Source: Belnapia mucosa (GTDB taxonomy: Bacteria; Pseudomonadota; Alphaproteobacteria; Acetobacterales; Acetobacteraceae). From it: a DNA stretch of 64,000 nucleotides. The stretch lies in NCBI RefSeq assembly GCF_016775475.1, contig NZ_JAEUXJ010000001.1, positions 744,001 through 808,000 on the forward strand, read 5' to 3'. The translations under genes were made by a program, and so were the position numbers. Of the stretch, positions 1-8,009 are shown piece after piece (positions within the stretch are counted from its first letter, which is position 1; every line of letters begins with the position of its first letter). The notes below the pieces were generated by a model, which saw only the letters and a program-made list of their open reading frames with translations, was not told where the DNA came from and did not search any database.

Positions 1-604
1 GCACCAGCGCCCCGGCCAGGCCGAGCATCGAGGAGGAGAAGGCCGTGCCCATGCCCCGCAGCGGCTGGGCCAGCCCCGTCTTCAGCTGGTTGAAGAGCTG
101 GTTGAGATCGCCCGACCCGACCGACATTCCCCCGATCACCTCGGAGACCGAGCCGATGGTCAGCAGCAGGCCCCAGAAGGTGCCGAGCAGGCCGAGGAAG
201 ATCAGCAGCCCGGTCATGTAGCGCGACAGCTCCCGCGACTCGTCGAGGCGGGAGGCGATGCCGTCCAGCACGCTCCGCATCGCCGGCGCCGAGAGCGAGA
301 GCCGGTCGGAGCGCCGGGCGGAGAACATGCTGGCCATCGGGCCCAGCAGCCGCGGCGCCGGCTGGGCCGGAGCGCCGAGCCGGGGCGCGCGGAAATTCTC
401 GAGCCAGGCGACCTCCGGCCGCAGGGTCAGCACCTGCCGCAGGTTCCACACCACGCCGATCAGCAGCACGCCGAGGATGAGCCCGTTCAGCAGCGGGTTG
501 GAGCCGAAGGCGCCAGCGAGCTGCGGTGCCAGCAGCACGCCGACCGCGAGGACGATCGCCAGGAAGCCGAGCATGCGCCAGAGATAGCGGAGCGGGGGGG
601 TCAT
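1..604 (-). CDS. MotA/TolQ/ExbB-type proton channel protein, C-terminus cut by window edge
   Basis: The minus-strand reading begins at ATG 604 and stays open to base 1. The protein starts with two membrane segments (about residues 10-30 and 38-55). A soluble stretch follows, then a third hydrophobic segment containing the LSRYMTGLLIFLGLLGTFWG region, and then a Gly/Ser-rich loop leading to a further segment (GMGTAFSSSMLGLAGALV). That order is typical of MotA/TolQ/ExbB inner-membrane channel proteins, which use ion flow to power envelope work. The start overlaps the stop of the upstream OmpA-like gene as ATGA, so the two are probably translationally coupled and may act together. No flagellar or Tol genes are visible on this side. 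Whether it is a stator, a TolQ-like or an uncharacterised subtype cannot be told from the fragment. Confidence 0.75.
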   Translation of the reverse strand, partial: MTPPLRYLWRMLGFLAIVLAVGVLLAPQLAGAFGSNPLLNGLILGVLLIGVVWNLRQVLTLRPEVAWLENFRAPRLGAPAQPAPRLLGPMASMFSARRSDRLSLSAPAMRSVLDGIASRLDESRELSRYMTGLLIFLGLLGTFWGLLLTIGSVSEVIGGMSVGSGDLNQLFNQLKTGLAQPLRGMGTAFSSSMLGLAGALV

Positions 605-1140
605 CGTTTGGCCTCCGCCAGGGGCGGCTGGACGTCCACCGCATCCACCGCATCGGCGGTGCGGCCCATGGGGCGGATATCAATTCGGGTCGGCGGCAGG
701 CCGCCGGCGGCAAGCGCCTCCTTCACCGCGATGGCGCGGGCAAGGCTGAGCCGGCGGGCGGAGGAGATATCCGCCACGGGGCCCGAGGCCTGGGCCACCA
801 GCGTCACCCGGCCAGCGGGCAGGGCGGCGAGCCGGCGGCCGAGCTCGGCCAGGGCGGGGCTGGTCGCGGGCGGCACCGCTTCCGCGCCATTCGGGAAGCG
901 GAGGCGAAGGCTGCCATCCGGACGCGCCTCCATCCCCTCCGGCAGGCCCGGAAGGGCGGGCGGCAGGGCCAGGCGGGCAGGTGGGGCGGAGCGGGCATTG
1001 AGGTCGGCCGGGTCCGGCGGTGTCGCGGCGGGCGGCGCGGGCATGGCATCGTCCTCGGCCGGGCCGGGTTGGGCCGCGGCCGGCAGCGCCAGGGCGGCCA
1101 GCAAAAGGAAGGCAATGGGGCGCAGCGTCACACCGGCCAA
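601..1140 (-). CDS. Periplasmic OmpA-like domain protein
   Basis: A 179-residue protein with an N-terminal signal peptide (hydrophobic core about residues 9-22, AAA before Q). A Pro/Ala-rich linker follows. The C-terminal domain carries features of OmpA/MotB-type peptidoglycan-binding folds: a small strand (RVTLVAQASG), then a helix with SSARRLSLARAIAVKEAL, then GLPPTRIDIRPMGRT. The family binds peptidoglycan through the diaminopimelate stem. The start is TTG at 1140; a GTG at 1131 is an alternative. It ends in a 4-base overlap with the MotA/TolQ-type gene. The pair resembles a split stator: a channel subunit plus a separate wall-binding subunit without its own membrane anchor. The functional link is inference. 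Confidence 0.6.
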   Translation of the reverse strand: MAGVTLRPIAFLLLAALALPAAAQPGPAEDDAMPAPPAATPPDPADLNARSAPPARLALPPALPGLPEGMEARPDGSLRLRFPNGAEAVPPATSPALAELGRRLAALPAGRVTLVAQASGPVADISSARRLSLARAIAVKEALAAGGLPPTRIDIRPMGRTADAVDAVDVQPPLAEAKR

Positions 1141-1178
1141 ACTAGGCCAGGGTCACGGGCGCGTCCATTGCGCCCGCT

Positions 1179-2033
1179 TCACGACGACTGGCGGTTGCGG
1201 CTGGCCTCGGCGGCGGCGATGCCTTCGGCGACCACGTCGCGCAGCTTGCCCTGCAGGGCCTGGTTGCCGGCGACGACATTGCCCGAAGGGTAGGGCTCGC
1301 CACCCTCGGGATCGGTGGCGAAGCCCCCGGCTTCCCGCACCATGATCAGCCCGGCGGCCATGTCCCAGGGCTTCAGCCCCAGCTCCCAGAAGCCGTCATA
1401 GCGGCCGGCGGCCACCCAGGCGAGGTCGAGCGCCGCGGCGCCGAAGCGGCGAATGCCCGCCACCTGCGGCATCAGCCGGGCAAGGGTATGGCTGAACTCG
1501 GCCCGGCGCGGCGCGGCGGCGAAGGGGATGCCGGTGGCAAACAGCGCATCCCGGAACTCCTTCCGGCCCGAGACCCGCAGCCGCCGGTCGTTCAGGAAGG
1601 CGCCCATGCCGCGCTCCGCCCAGAACAACTCATTGGCGGCCGGGTTGTAGACCACGCCGGCGACGATCTCGGAGCGGTTGGCGTCCACCCGCCGCTCGAT
1701 CCCGACGCTGATCGCCCAATGCGGAATGCCGTGCAGGAAGTTCGAGGTGCCGTCGAGCGGATCGACCACCCAGCGCCATTCCCAATCCTCGGCACCATGG
1801 GCGCCGCTTTCCTCCATCAGGAAGGCGAAATTGGGCCGTGCCCGGCCGAGATCCTGCCGCAGCGTCTCCTCGGCGCGGAGATCGGCCTGGGAGACGAAAT
1901 CCCCGGGCCCCTTGGACGAGACCTGAAGCTGCTCGACCTCGGCGAAGTCGCGCAGCAACCGGCGCCCGGCCTTCTGCACGGCCGAGACGACGACATTGAG
2001 GGCCGGCGAGAGCCGGGCGGAGGAGGGGGCCAA
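1179..2033 (-). CDS. suhB: Inositol monophosphatase family protein (SuhB-like)
   Basis: 284 residues, normal for the family. Metal-binding signatures are visible: EES at residues 74-76, DPLDGTSNF at 91-99 (motif A) and WDMAAG around residue 225 (motif B). The family are Mg2+-dependent, lithium-sensitive phosphatases acting on inositol phosphates or related small phosphates; SuhB itself also takes part in rRNA transcription complexes. The start is TTG at 2033, preceded by a purine-rich AAGGCAAGGA. The gene lies 37 bases after efp on the same strand, so the two are probably co-transcribed. The substrate cannot be fixed from sequence; a CysQ- or HisN-like role is possible. Confidence 0.85.
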   Translation of the reverse strand: MAPSSARLSPALNVVVSAVQKAGRRLLRDFAEVEQLQVSSKGPGDFVSQADLRAEETLRQDLGRARPNFAFLMEESGAHGAEDWEWRWVVDPLDGTSNFLHGIPHWAISVGIERRVDANRSEIVAGVVYNPAANELFWAERGMGAFLNDRRLRVSGRKEFRDALFATGIPFAAAPRRAEFSHTLARLMPQVAGIRRFGAAALDLAWVAAGRYDGFWELGLKPWDMAAGLIMVREAGGFATDPEGGEPYPSGNVVAGNQALQGKLRDVVAEGIAAAEASRNRQSS

Positions 2034-2070
2034 TGCTCGGTCCTTGCCTTGGGGGAGGAGAGGGGACGCC

Positions 2071-2640
2071 TCAGCCCTTGGCGCGTTCCACGTAGGAGGC
2101 GTCTTCGGTGCTCACGACGATCTTCTCGCCGGTGGTGACGAAGGGCGGGACCATGGTCTTCACGCCGTTCGACAGCATGGCCGGCTTGTAGGAGGAGGCG
2201 GCGGTCTGCCCCTTCACCACCGGATCGGCCTCGACCACCTCGAGCGTCACCTGCGGCGGCAGGGTCATCGCCACCGGCTCGCCCTCGATCAGCCGCACGC
2301 CGACGGTCATGTTCTCGACCAGGAAGGGCAGCCGGTCGCCGAGGATCTCCTTCGGCACCGTGGTCTGCTCATAGGTCTCGGGATCCATCAGGATCAGCGT
2401 GTCGCCCTCGGCATAGGAATAGGTGAAGTCCTTGTCCTCGGTCATCAGCCGCTCGACCGTGTCGGCCGTGCGCCAGCGCTGGTCCTTCTTCGCGCCGGTC
2501 TTGATGTTGCGCATGTCGACCTGGATGATCGCGTTGCCCTTCCCAGGGATCATGATGTTCTGCTTGAGGATGGTGTAGCGCTGGCCTTCGAACTCGATGA
2601 CCATGCCGGCACGCATCTGGTTGGCTTGCATCTTTGCCAT
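2071..2640 (-). CDS. efp: Translation elongation factor P
   Basis: 189 residues, the standard EF-P length. It binds between the P and E sites and rescues ribosomes stalled at polyproline runs. The tip loop of domain I reads IPGKGNA with lysine at position 34, the residue that EpmA beta-lysylates in Enterobacteria. The C-terminal OB fold ends with the usual GEKIVVSTEDASYVERAKG-type tail. ATG 2640 was chosen because the family N-terminus (MAKMQANQ) begins there; an in-frame extension to 2850 does not look like EF-P. Genes for EpmB and EpmA lie 0.8-1.9 kb away, so factor and modifiers are clustered. suhB follows downstream on the same strand. Confidence 0.95.
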   Translation of the reverse strand: MAKMQANQMRAGMVIEFEGQRYTILKQNIMIPGKGNAIIQVDMRNIKTGAKKDQRWRTADTVERLMTEDKDFTYSYAEGDTLILMDPETYEQTTVPKEILGDRLPFLVENMTVGVRLIEGEPVAMTLPPQVTLEVVEADPVVKGQTAASSYKPAMLSNGVKTMVPPFVTTGEKIVVSTEDASYVERAKG

Positions 2641-2869
2641 GGGGCGGGACCTGACGTCTGGGGCTGAATGAGCAAGGGCGCGCCGGCGGGGCCGGCGCGT
2701 GGGCTGGCCGGGGTTTAATCGGCTTGTCCCGCCCTGGCAACCTCGGGCGCGGGGACCGTCACGGTTCCGGCTGGACAGCGCCGCCCGTCGACCCCACCTT
2801 CGCCCGGTCCGGACCGATCCGGCGTCTTCGATACCAGGGATACCGATCACGCATCAGAGGGAACGAGCC

Positions 2870-3463
2870 ATGACCTATGCCGAACGCGTGCAGCACTGGA
2901 ACCGCCTGTATGACCAGGCCCCGGAGAATCTGCGCTTCAACGTCCTGGTCGGCATGGTCTTGCTGATCGGGGCCGTGAATATGTGGCTGACGGTCGCCAT
3001 CGGCTTCCCCTTCGCCCTGCTGATGATCCTGGCCATCGGGGCGATTGCCGCGATCCGCCTGCCGCAGGCCATGGGCTGGGTGCAGCCGCACCCGGAGGCG
3101 CCGGGTCGGGCGCAGCTGCGGATCGAGGGCGCCGACAGCCTCTATCGCTGGAACCAGTGGTATGACGGGCTGAGCGAGGCGCAGCAGAGTGCCGTCCTGC
3201 TGGTGGTTCTGCTGGGCGCCGGCATCGTCAACATGCTGCTGACCATCGGCAGCGGCTTTCCCTTCGGCCTGATCTTCCTGCTGGCGATCCTGGCCCTGGC
3301 TGCGATCCGCGGCCCCTACGTCTCGGGCTGGCTGGTGCCGCCGGCCGCCGGGCCGATGCTGGATGCGGCGCCGGGCGCCCCGCTGCTGCACCAGGACGCC
3401 GCCGCATCACCCGCGGTGGAGCATCAGAACCCCATCCCCGGCGAACCGCTCGCGCGGGATTGA
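2870..3463 (+). CDS. Hypothetical membrane protein with two tandem repeat modules
   Basis: 197 residues, no family recognised. The protein consists of two similar halves. Each has a short amphipathic lead (HWNRLYD near residue 8; RWNQWYD near residue 94) followed by two hydrophobic segments ending in AAIR. The shared pattern includes NMxLTxxxGFPF, so the gene looks like an internal duplication of a two-helix hairpin, giving four membrane segments. The C-terminal 45 residues are Pro/Ala-rich and probably soluble. ATG 2870 is the natural start because the first repeat begins right after it. The gene is divergent from efp and runs tail to tail into epmB with no spacer: the two stop codons form TGATCA. 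Confidence 0.6.
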   Translation: MTYAERVQHWNRLYDQAPENLRFNVLVGMVLLIGAVNMWLTVAIGFPFALLMILAIGAIAAIRLPQAMGWVQPHPEAPGRAQLRIEGADSLYRWNQWYDGLSEAQQSAVLLVVLLGAGIVNMLLTIGSGFPFGLIFLLAILALAAIRGPYVSGWLVPPAAGPMLDAAPGAPLLHQDAAASPAVEHQNPIPGEPLARD

Positions 3464-4468
3464 TCAGACGGGTTCGAAGGCCGGGCCGAGTGGCACCTTG
3501 CCGGCGCCGCCCGGCCTTTCCTGCACATAGGTCGGCCAGGCAAGGCCGCTGACCCGGCCGCGCAAGGCGCGCAGCAGGGCGCGGCCCTCATCGACCGGCA
3601 CGGCAAAGCGCGCGGTGCCGGGGGCAGGGTCGAGCTGGTGCAGGTAGTAGGGTTTCACCCGGGCCCGCAGCATGGTGCGGAACAGGCCTTCCAGCGCCTC
3701 GGCCGAATCATTGATGCCGCGCAGCAGCACGCTCTGGCCGAGCAGCACCACGCCCGCCCGGTGCAGGCGGCCGAGCGCTTCCAGCGCCGCGGGGGAGAAT
3801 TCCCGCGCGTGATTGGCATGGACGCAGAGGTAGAGCGGCGCTTCGATCCGCCCCAGCGCCGCCGCCAGGCCAAGCGTGACAAGGTCCGGCGCCGCCACCG
3901 GCACCCGGCTGTGGATCCGCAGCAGCTCGATCTGCGGCAGCGCTGCCAGCCGGGCGAGGATCGCCTCCAACCGCCGTGGCGAGAGCATCAGCGGGTCGCC
4001 ACCGGTCAGGATCACTTCCCGCACCGCGGGCGTCGCTGCGAACCAGGCGAAGGCCGCCTCCAGCTCCGCCTCGGTCAGCACGCCGCCATCGGCACCGACC
4101 GCCTCCCGCCGGAAGCAGAAGCGGCAATAGACCGGGCAGGCCAGCAGCGGCTTCAGCAGGGCACGGTCCGGGTAGCGGTGGACCACGCCCTTGACCGGGG
4201 TGAAGGGCGCGTCGGCGGTGGGGTCGGCCACCTCATGCGGGGCGGTCAGCAGCTCGGCCGCATCGGGGATGTATTGCCGGGCGATCGGGTCGGCCGGGTC
4301 AGCCGGGTCGATCAACCCCGCGACGGCTGGGGTGACGGCGATGCTGTAGCGGGCACCGACGCGCTCCGCCGCCTCGCGCTCTGCCTCCGGCAGGAGGCCG
4401 GCAGCGGCGAGATCGGCGGCGGTGCGGAGGGTGCGGCGGGCCGGAGGGAGGGACAGGGGGACGGACAT
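3464..4468 (-). CDS. epmB: EF-P beta-lysylation protein EpmB (lysine 2,3-aminomutase family)
   Basis: 334 residues from ATG 4468. A radical-SAM motif CPVYCRFC places the three iron-sulfur cysteines at 111, 115 and 118; the flanking FRRE and later ILTGGDPLML and HSRVPV are typical of lysine 2,3-aminomutase-like proteins. EpmB converts (S)-alpha-lysine to (R)-beta-lysine, which EpmA attaches to EF-P. The length fits EpmB rather than the longer fermentative KamA, and the position next to epmA and near efp supports that role. ATG 4507 in frame would overlap the epmA start, so 4468 is preferred; this leaves a 38-base divergent gap with epmA that must hold both start regions. Confidence 0.9.
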   Translation of the reverse strand: MSVPLSLPPARRTLRTAADLAAAGLLPEAEREAAERVGARYSIAVTPAVAGLIDPADPADPIARQYIPDAAELLTAPHEVADPTADAPFTPVKGVVHRYPDRALLKPLLACPVYCRFCFRREAVGADGGVLTEAELEAAFAWFAATPAVREVILTGGDPLMLSPRRLEAILARLAALPQIELLRIHSRVPVAAPDLVTLGLAAALGRIEAPLYLCVHANHAREFSPAALEALGRLHRAGVVLLGQSVLLRGINDSAEALEGLFRTMLRARVKPYYLHQLDPAPGTARFAVPVDEGRALLRALRGRVSGLAWPTYVQERPGGAGKVPLGPAFEPV

Positions 4469-4506
4469 GATGCGGCGGGAGCTAATCCCTGGCATGCTCC
4501 GCGGCA

Positions 4507-5535
4507 ATGGCCCCGCTTCCGCCCTGGCATCCCGAAAGCCTTGCCGACCGCCTGCCCTTTCTCCGCCGCCGCGCCACGCTGACGGCCGCGACGCGCGCCT
4601 TTTTCACCAGCCGCGGCTTTACCGAGGTGGAGACCGCCTGCCTCGTCCCCGTCCCGGGGATGGAGGTGCATCTCCAGGCCTTCCGCAGCGAATACCGGCC
4701 GCATCTCGGGGTCGGGGAGCGACGGACCCTCTGGCTTCGCACCTCGCCCGAGCTGGCGCTGAAGCGGCTGCTGGTCGCCGGCGCCGGTCCGGTCTTCGAG
4801 TTGGCCCGGGTCTGGCGCAATGGCGAGGCGAGCCCGCGCCACGCGCCGGAATTCACCATGCTGGAATGGTATGCGCCGGGCCTCACCCTGGATGGGCTGA
4901 TGGACCAGACGGAGGACTTCGTTCGCGCCGCCTGTCCGCCCCGGGTCGGGCATGAGAGCGTGGTCACCGACCTGACCCTGCCCTTCGAACGGATCACCAT
5001 GGCCGAGGCCTTCCGCCGTTGGTGCGGCGGGCTCGACATCCTGGCGACCGAGGGGGATGCGGCGGCGCTAGGCGCGGCGGCGGCGGCCATCGGCACCCCG
5101 CCGCGCGAGGGTGAAGGATGGGAGGACCTCTTCTTCCGCCTGCTGCTGGAACGGGTCGAGCCACAGCTGGGGCGGGAGAGGGCAACCTTCCTCACCCATT
5201 GGCCGACGCCCCAGGCGGCGCTGGCCCGCCGCGACCCGGCCGACCCTCGCGCCGCGCTGCGCTTCGAGCTTTTCGTCGGCGGCATCGAGCTGGCCAATGC
5301 CTTCGACGAACTGACCGATCCGGTGGAGCAGCGCGCCCGCTTCCTCGCCGATACCGAAGCGCGCCGTGCCCAGCATCCCGGCGAGGCCTGGGAGATCGAC
5401 GAGGATTTCCTCGCCGCGCTGGAGCACGGCATGCCCGCCGGCAGCGGCATCGCCCTCGGCTTCGACCGGCTGGCGATGCTGGCCTCCGGCGCCCGGCGGA
5501 TCAGCGACGTGCTGTGGCTGCCCGCGCTGCCCTGA
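4507..5535 (+). CDS. epmA: EF-P--(R)-beta-lysine ligase EpmA (GenX/PoxA/YjeA)
   Basis: 342 residues forming a class II lysyl-tRNA synthetase catalytic core without the anticodon-binding domain, the hallmark of EpmA. Motif 2 is visible from residue 97 (FELARVWRNGE, then HAPEFTMLEWY), and motif 3 near residue 314 (GIALGFDRLAML). The enzyme activates beta-lysine with ATP and joins it to the tip lysine of EF-P. It is divergent from epmB, which makes the substrate. Its last 35 bases overlap the convergent VKOR-like gene. I saw no EpmC hydroxylase gene nearby. Confidence 0.93.
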   Translation: MAPLPPWHPESLADRLPFLRRRATLTAATRAFFTSRGFTEVETACLVPVPGMEVHLQAFRSEYRPHLGVGERRTLWLRTSPELALKRLLVAGAGPVFELARVWRNGEASPRHAPEFTMLEWYAPGLTLDGLMDQTEDFVRAACPPRVGHESVVTDLTLPFERITMAEAFRRWCGGLDILATEGDAAALGAAAAAIGTPPREGEGWEDLFFRLLLERVEPQLGRERATFLTHWPTPQAALARRDPADPRAALRFELFVGGIELANAFDELTDPVEQRARFLADTEARRAQHPGEAWEIDEDFLAALEHGMPAGSGIALGFDRLAMLASGARRISDVLWLPALP

Positions 5536-6007
5536 CCGCCTCCGGCAGGGCCAGGGCGAAGCTGGCGAGCGAGGCCAGCGTCGCCATCTGACAATAGGCG
5601 CAGAAGGCCCGATTCTCCGCCCACTCCTCCTGCCCGAGCTTCAGGGCGGTAAAGGAGTCCCAACCGGTCTTGGCGGCCAGTGCCAGGGGCAGGGCCGGTA
5701 TCTCCTCCGCCCGATCGCGCCCGCCTGCCGCGGCCAGCACCGCAGTGACGCCATAGGTCACCAGCATGAGTGCTCCGTCGGGCGTCTGTAGCCGGCTGTA
5801 GCCGTAATCCGAGGCGTCGACCCGGCTGGAGTCGAAGGGGCCGGGCGGGTCGGGCAGCCGCCGGATCACCCCCATCTGGAACAGCGTCACGATCTGCGCG
5901 GCGAGGGTGCCGAGCAGCGAGAGGCCGAGAATCCAGCGCCGCCGGCGCAGATCCGGGCCGGTGCCGAGTCGGAGCTCGCGCGAGAGCAGGCGGGGCGGTG
6001 GGGCCAT
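5501..6007 (-). CDS. Vitamin K epoxide reductase-like membrane protein
   Basis: 168 residues with about four hydrophobic segments: about residues 25-43, 78-94, a weaker one near 105-120, and 140-155. A CAYC redox motif (Cys136, Cys139) stands at the start of the last helix, as in VKOR-family quinone-linked thiol oxidases that recycle periplasmic disulfide catalysts. The first loop (PDPPGPFDSSRVDASDYG) contains no cysteines, so the usual loop cysteine pair is missing, and no fused thioredoxin domain is present. Electron relay would need a partner. The family call rests on topology and the CxxC, so it is moderate. The gene ends inside the 3' end of epmA. Confidence 0.55.
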   Translation of the reverse strand: MAPPPRLLSRELRLGTGPDLRRRRWILGLSLLGTLAAQIVTLFQMGVIRRLPDPPGPFDSSRVDASDYGYSRLQTPDGALMLVTYGVTAVLAAAGGRDRAEEIPALPLALAAKTGWDSFTALKLGQEEWAENRAFCAYCQMATLASLASFALALPEAVRAARAATARR

Positions 6008-6019
6008 CCGGATCGCTCC

Positions 6020-6436
6020 CTATTTCCGATGGGTGTTGATGCCGCCATCCGCGGCCGGACGCTGGCCGCCCTTCAGCCGGTCCGGGCTGCCCTTCGGCCC
6101 ATGCGCCTGGGCGCGGCTGCCATGCGGGCCGCTATCATCCGGCCGGCCGAAAGCGGCGCCGGCGTCGGGGTCGAGGGATTGCGCCTGGGCGAGCTCGGCT
6201 TCCCCGACCATCGCCTCGGTGGCCTGGGCGGCCGGCATGGAGAGGCGGACCATCCCGCCCTCGAACCCCGCCACGAGCTTGCGCGGCAGCCAGCGATGCT
6301 GCCCGGCCTCGTCCCGCATCAGCTTGATGTAGTCACCCTCGACGCCGTCCACCGTGCCGACCGGACGGCCGTCGCTGCCGACGATCGGGGTGTGGTCGGG
6401 AATCCTGCCCTGGGCGAGGTCGGATGCATTGGCCAT
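6020..6436 (-). CDS. DUF2171 domain protein
   Basis: 138 residues. The N-terminal 65 residues match the DUF2171 pattern: HTPIVGSDGRPVGTVDGVEG, then DYIKLMRDE and HRWLPRKLVAG, a PRC-barrel-like fold. The remainder is low-complexity, rich in Gly, Pro, His and Lys, and probably disordered. No function is established for the family. ATG 6436 has an AGGAGA ribosome-binding site seven bases upstream. Its neighbours are unrelated in function. Confidence 0.7.
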   Translation of the reverse strand: MANASDLAQGRIPDHTPIVGSDGRPVGTVDGVEGDYIKLMRDEAGQHRWLPRKLVAGFEGGMVRLSMPAAQATEAMVGEAELAQAQSLDPDAGAAFGRPDDSGPHGSRAQAHGPKGSPDRLKGGQRPAADGGINTHRK

Positions 6437-6486
6437 GGCTCGTCTCCTGCCGTGTTGCCGGGTCAACGGCGGGGCAGGCGCGGGGT

Positions 6487-7212
6487 TCAGCCGGCGGCCT
6501 CGGCCTTCCGCAACCGGTCCAGCAGGGCCGGCGCCGCCTCGCGCGGCAGGAAGTAGAAGACGAAGACATAGGGGTCGGAGGCGGCGAAGACGGTTGGGTC
6601 CCGGCTTGCCACCTGCATGGTGGCGCGGTCGAAGCTGCTCATCGGGCGCCAGTCGCCCCAATGCTCCCAGAAGCCATCATAGCCGAGCGCATCGAGGAAG
6701 GCCGGCACCGCCCAGGTACTGCCCGGCCGGTGCCGCTCCTCGATCTCGATCGAGAGCACCGGGCGGCAGCGGCGGAGCGTCTCCACCGCGCCCCGCAGCA
6801 CCTCATATTCCGCCCCCTCGGCATCGAGCTTCACCGCGGTGAGGTCGGTCAGGCCGAATTCGTCGAGCCGGCGCAGCGGCACCGCCAGGCGCTGCTCGGC
6901 GACGCGGGGGCCATGGCCGGCATAGGTCTTGGCGAGGCTCGCCCATTGCTCATTCGGCACGCCATCCACGACCGGCAGCGCCAGCTCCGCCTCGCCGGTG
7001 CGGTCGCCCAGCGCCTCCTGCCGCAACTCGACATTCGCCAGGGCGCCGGCCGCCGCGCGCAGCCGGGCGAAGCTCTCCGGCAGCGGCTCGAAGGCCAGCA
7101 CGCGGGAGGCGGGGAGGGCGGCGAGGGGCAGGGTGAAGCCGCCATGATGGGCGCCGATATCCAGCAGCGTCCCCGACCGGTGCAGGCTGCGATGGAAGCC
7201 GAGCTCATCCAT
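6487..7212 (-). CDS. FkbM family methyltransferase
   Basis: 241 residues. A SAM-binding motif LLDIGAHHGGFT lies near the N-terminus, followed by VLAFEPLPESFARLR (acidic loop) and the FkbM-type AVKLDAEGAEYEVLRGA. Members O-methylate sugars, polyketides or lipid-linked glycans; the substrate here is unknown. The start ATG shares one base with the stop of the upstream phosphatase (TGATG), so expression is coupled. The C-terminal quarter (YVFVFYFLPREAAP) is the usual family tail, so the gene looks complete. Confidence 0.8.
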   Translation of the reverse strand: MDELGFHRSLHRSGTLLDIGAHHGGFTLPLAALPASRVLAFEPLPESFARLRAAAGALANVELRQEALGDRTGEAELALPVVDGVPNEQWASLAKTYAGHGPRVAEQRLAVPLRRLDEFGLTDLTAVKLDAEGAEYEVLRGAVETLRRCRPVLSIEIEERHRPGSTWAVPAFLDALGYDGFWEHWGDWRPMSSFDRATMQVASRDPTVFAASDPYVFVFYFLPREAAPALLDRLRKAEAAG

Positions 7213-8009
7213 CAGCTGCCCGCGCGCAGCACCCGGTAGCGCCCGGTCTCGATCTGCGCACCGGCGACGATGCCGGTGACGGCGCTACCGCCATCGAGGT
7301 TCAGCCGGCTTTCATGCAGCACATGCGGGTCGTCGAGCCCGGTGAGCGGGTGCTGCTTGGCCGGCGGGGTATGGCCATGCACGACGATCCGCCCGCCGAA
7401 GCCGCCATGCCAGTCGAGGAAGCCTTCCTTCATCCAGGCCCAATGCCGCGGTCGCGCCGCGAGGTCCCGCCAAGGCTGGGCCAGGAAGCCGGCCAGCTCC
7501 GCCTGCGGGTCGATGCCGCCATGGACCAGGATGAGGTTGCCGAGCGCGACATGCGAGGCCGCGCCGTGCAGCACCGCCACCACCGCCGCGCCCAGCGCCG
7601 CTTCCAGCATCGCCGCGTCGGGCTCGGCGTTCGGCCGGCCAGAGGCGGCCTGCAATTCGGCCAACATGGTTTCGCCGTTCAGGGAGAGCCAGAGATCGCG
7701 CGCCGCCCGGTCACCCTCGGCGGCGAGGAGCAGCATCTGCTCATGATTGCCCAACAGCCGGTCCACCCGGGCGAAGGCGGGATGCGGCCCGGCCCAGCGG
7801 CGCAGGCTGCCGATGCCGTCCGGCCCGCGATCAATCAGGTCGCCGAGGAAGACCAGCCTGGCGGGACCGGCCGCCTCCGGCAGGAGGCCGGTCATGCCGG
7901 CCAGCATCGCCTCCAGCAGCGGGGTGCAGCCATGCACGTCGCCGATGGCGAAGACGGTCTCGCCGGCGGTCTCGGTCGGGGCGGCGATCCAGGGGCCGGG
8001 GGTGAACAT
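7212..8009 (-). CDS. Metallophosphoesterase (PPP-type serine/threonine phosphatase-like)
   Basis: 265 residues with the binuclear-metal motifs of PPP/ApaH phosphatases in order: GDVHG (residues 23-27), GDLIDRG, GNHEQ, then VHGGID and VVHGHTP. Bacterial relatives dephosphorylate proteins or hydrolyse diadenosine polyphosphates; the substrate is unknown. The start ATG at 8009 is embedded in TGATG with the stop of a 33-codon PhzF remnant directly upstream, so its translation may depend on re-initiation from that mini-ORF. It is followed with one base overlap by the FkbM gene. Confidence 0.8.
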   Translation of the reverse strand: MFTPGPWIAAPTETAGETVFAIGDVHGCTPLLEAMLAGMTGLLPEAAGPARLVFLGDLIDRGPDGIGSLRRWAGPHPAFARVDRLLGNHEQMLLLAAEGDRAARDLWLSLNGETMLAELQAASGRPNAEPDAAMLEAALGAAVVAVLHGAASHVALGNLILVHGGIDPQAELAGFLAQPWRDLAARPRHWAWMKEGFLDWHGGFGGRIVVHGHTPPAKQHPLTGLDDPHVLHESRLNLDGGSAVTGIVAGAQIETGRYRVLRAGS

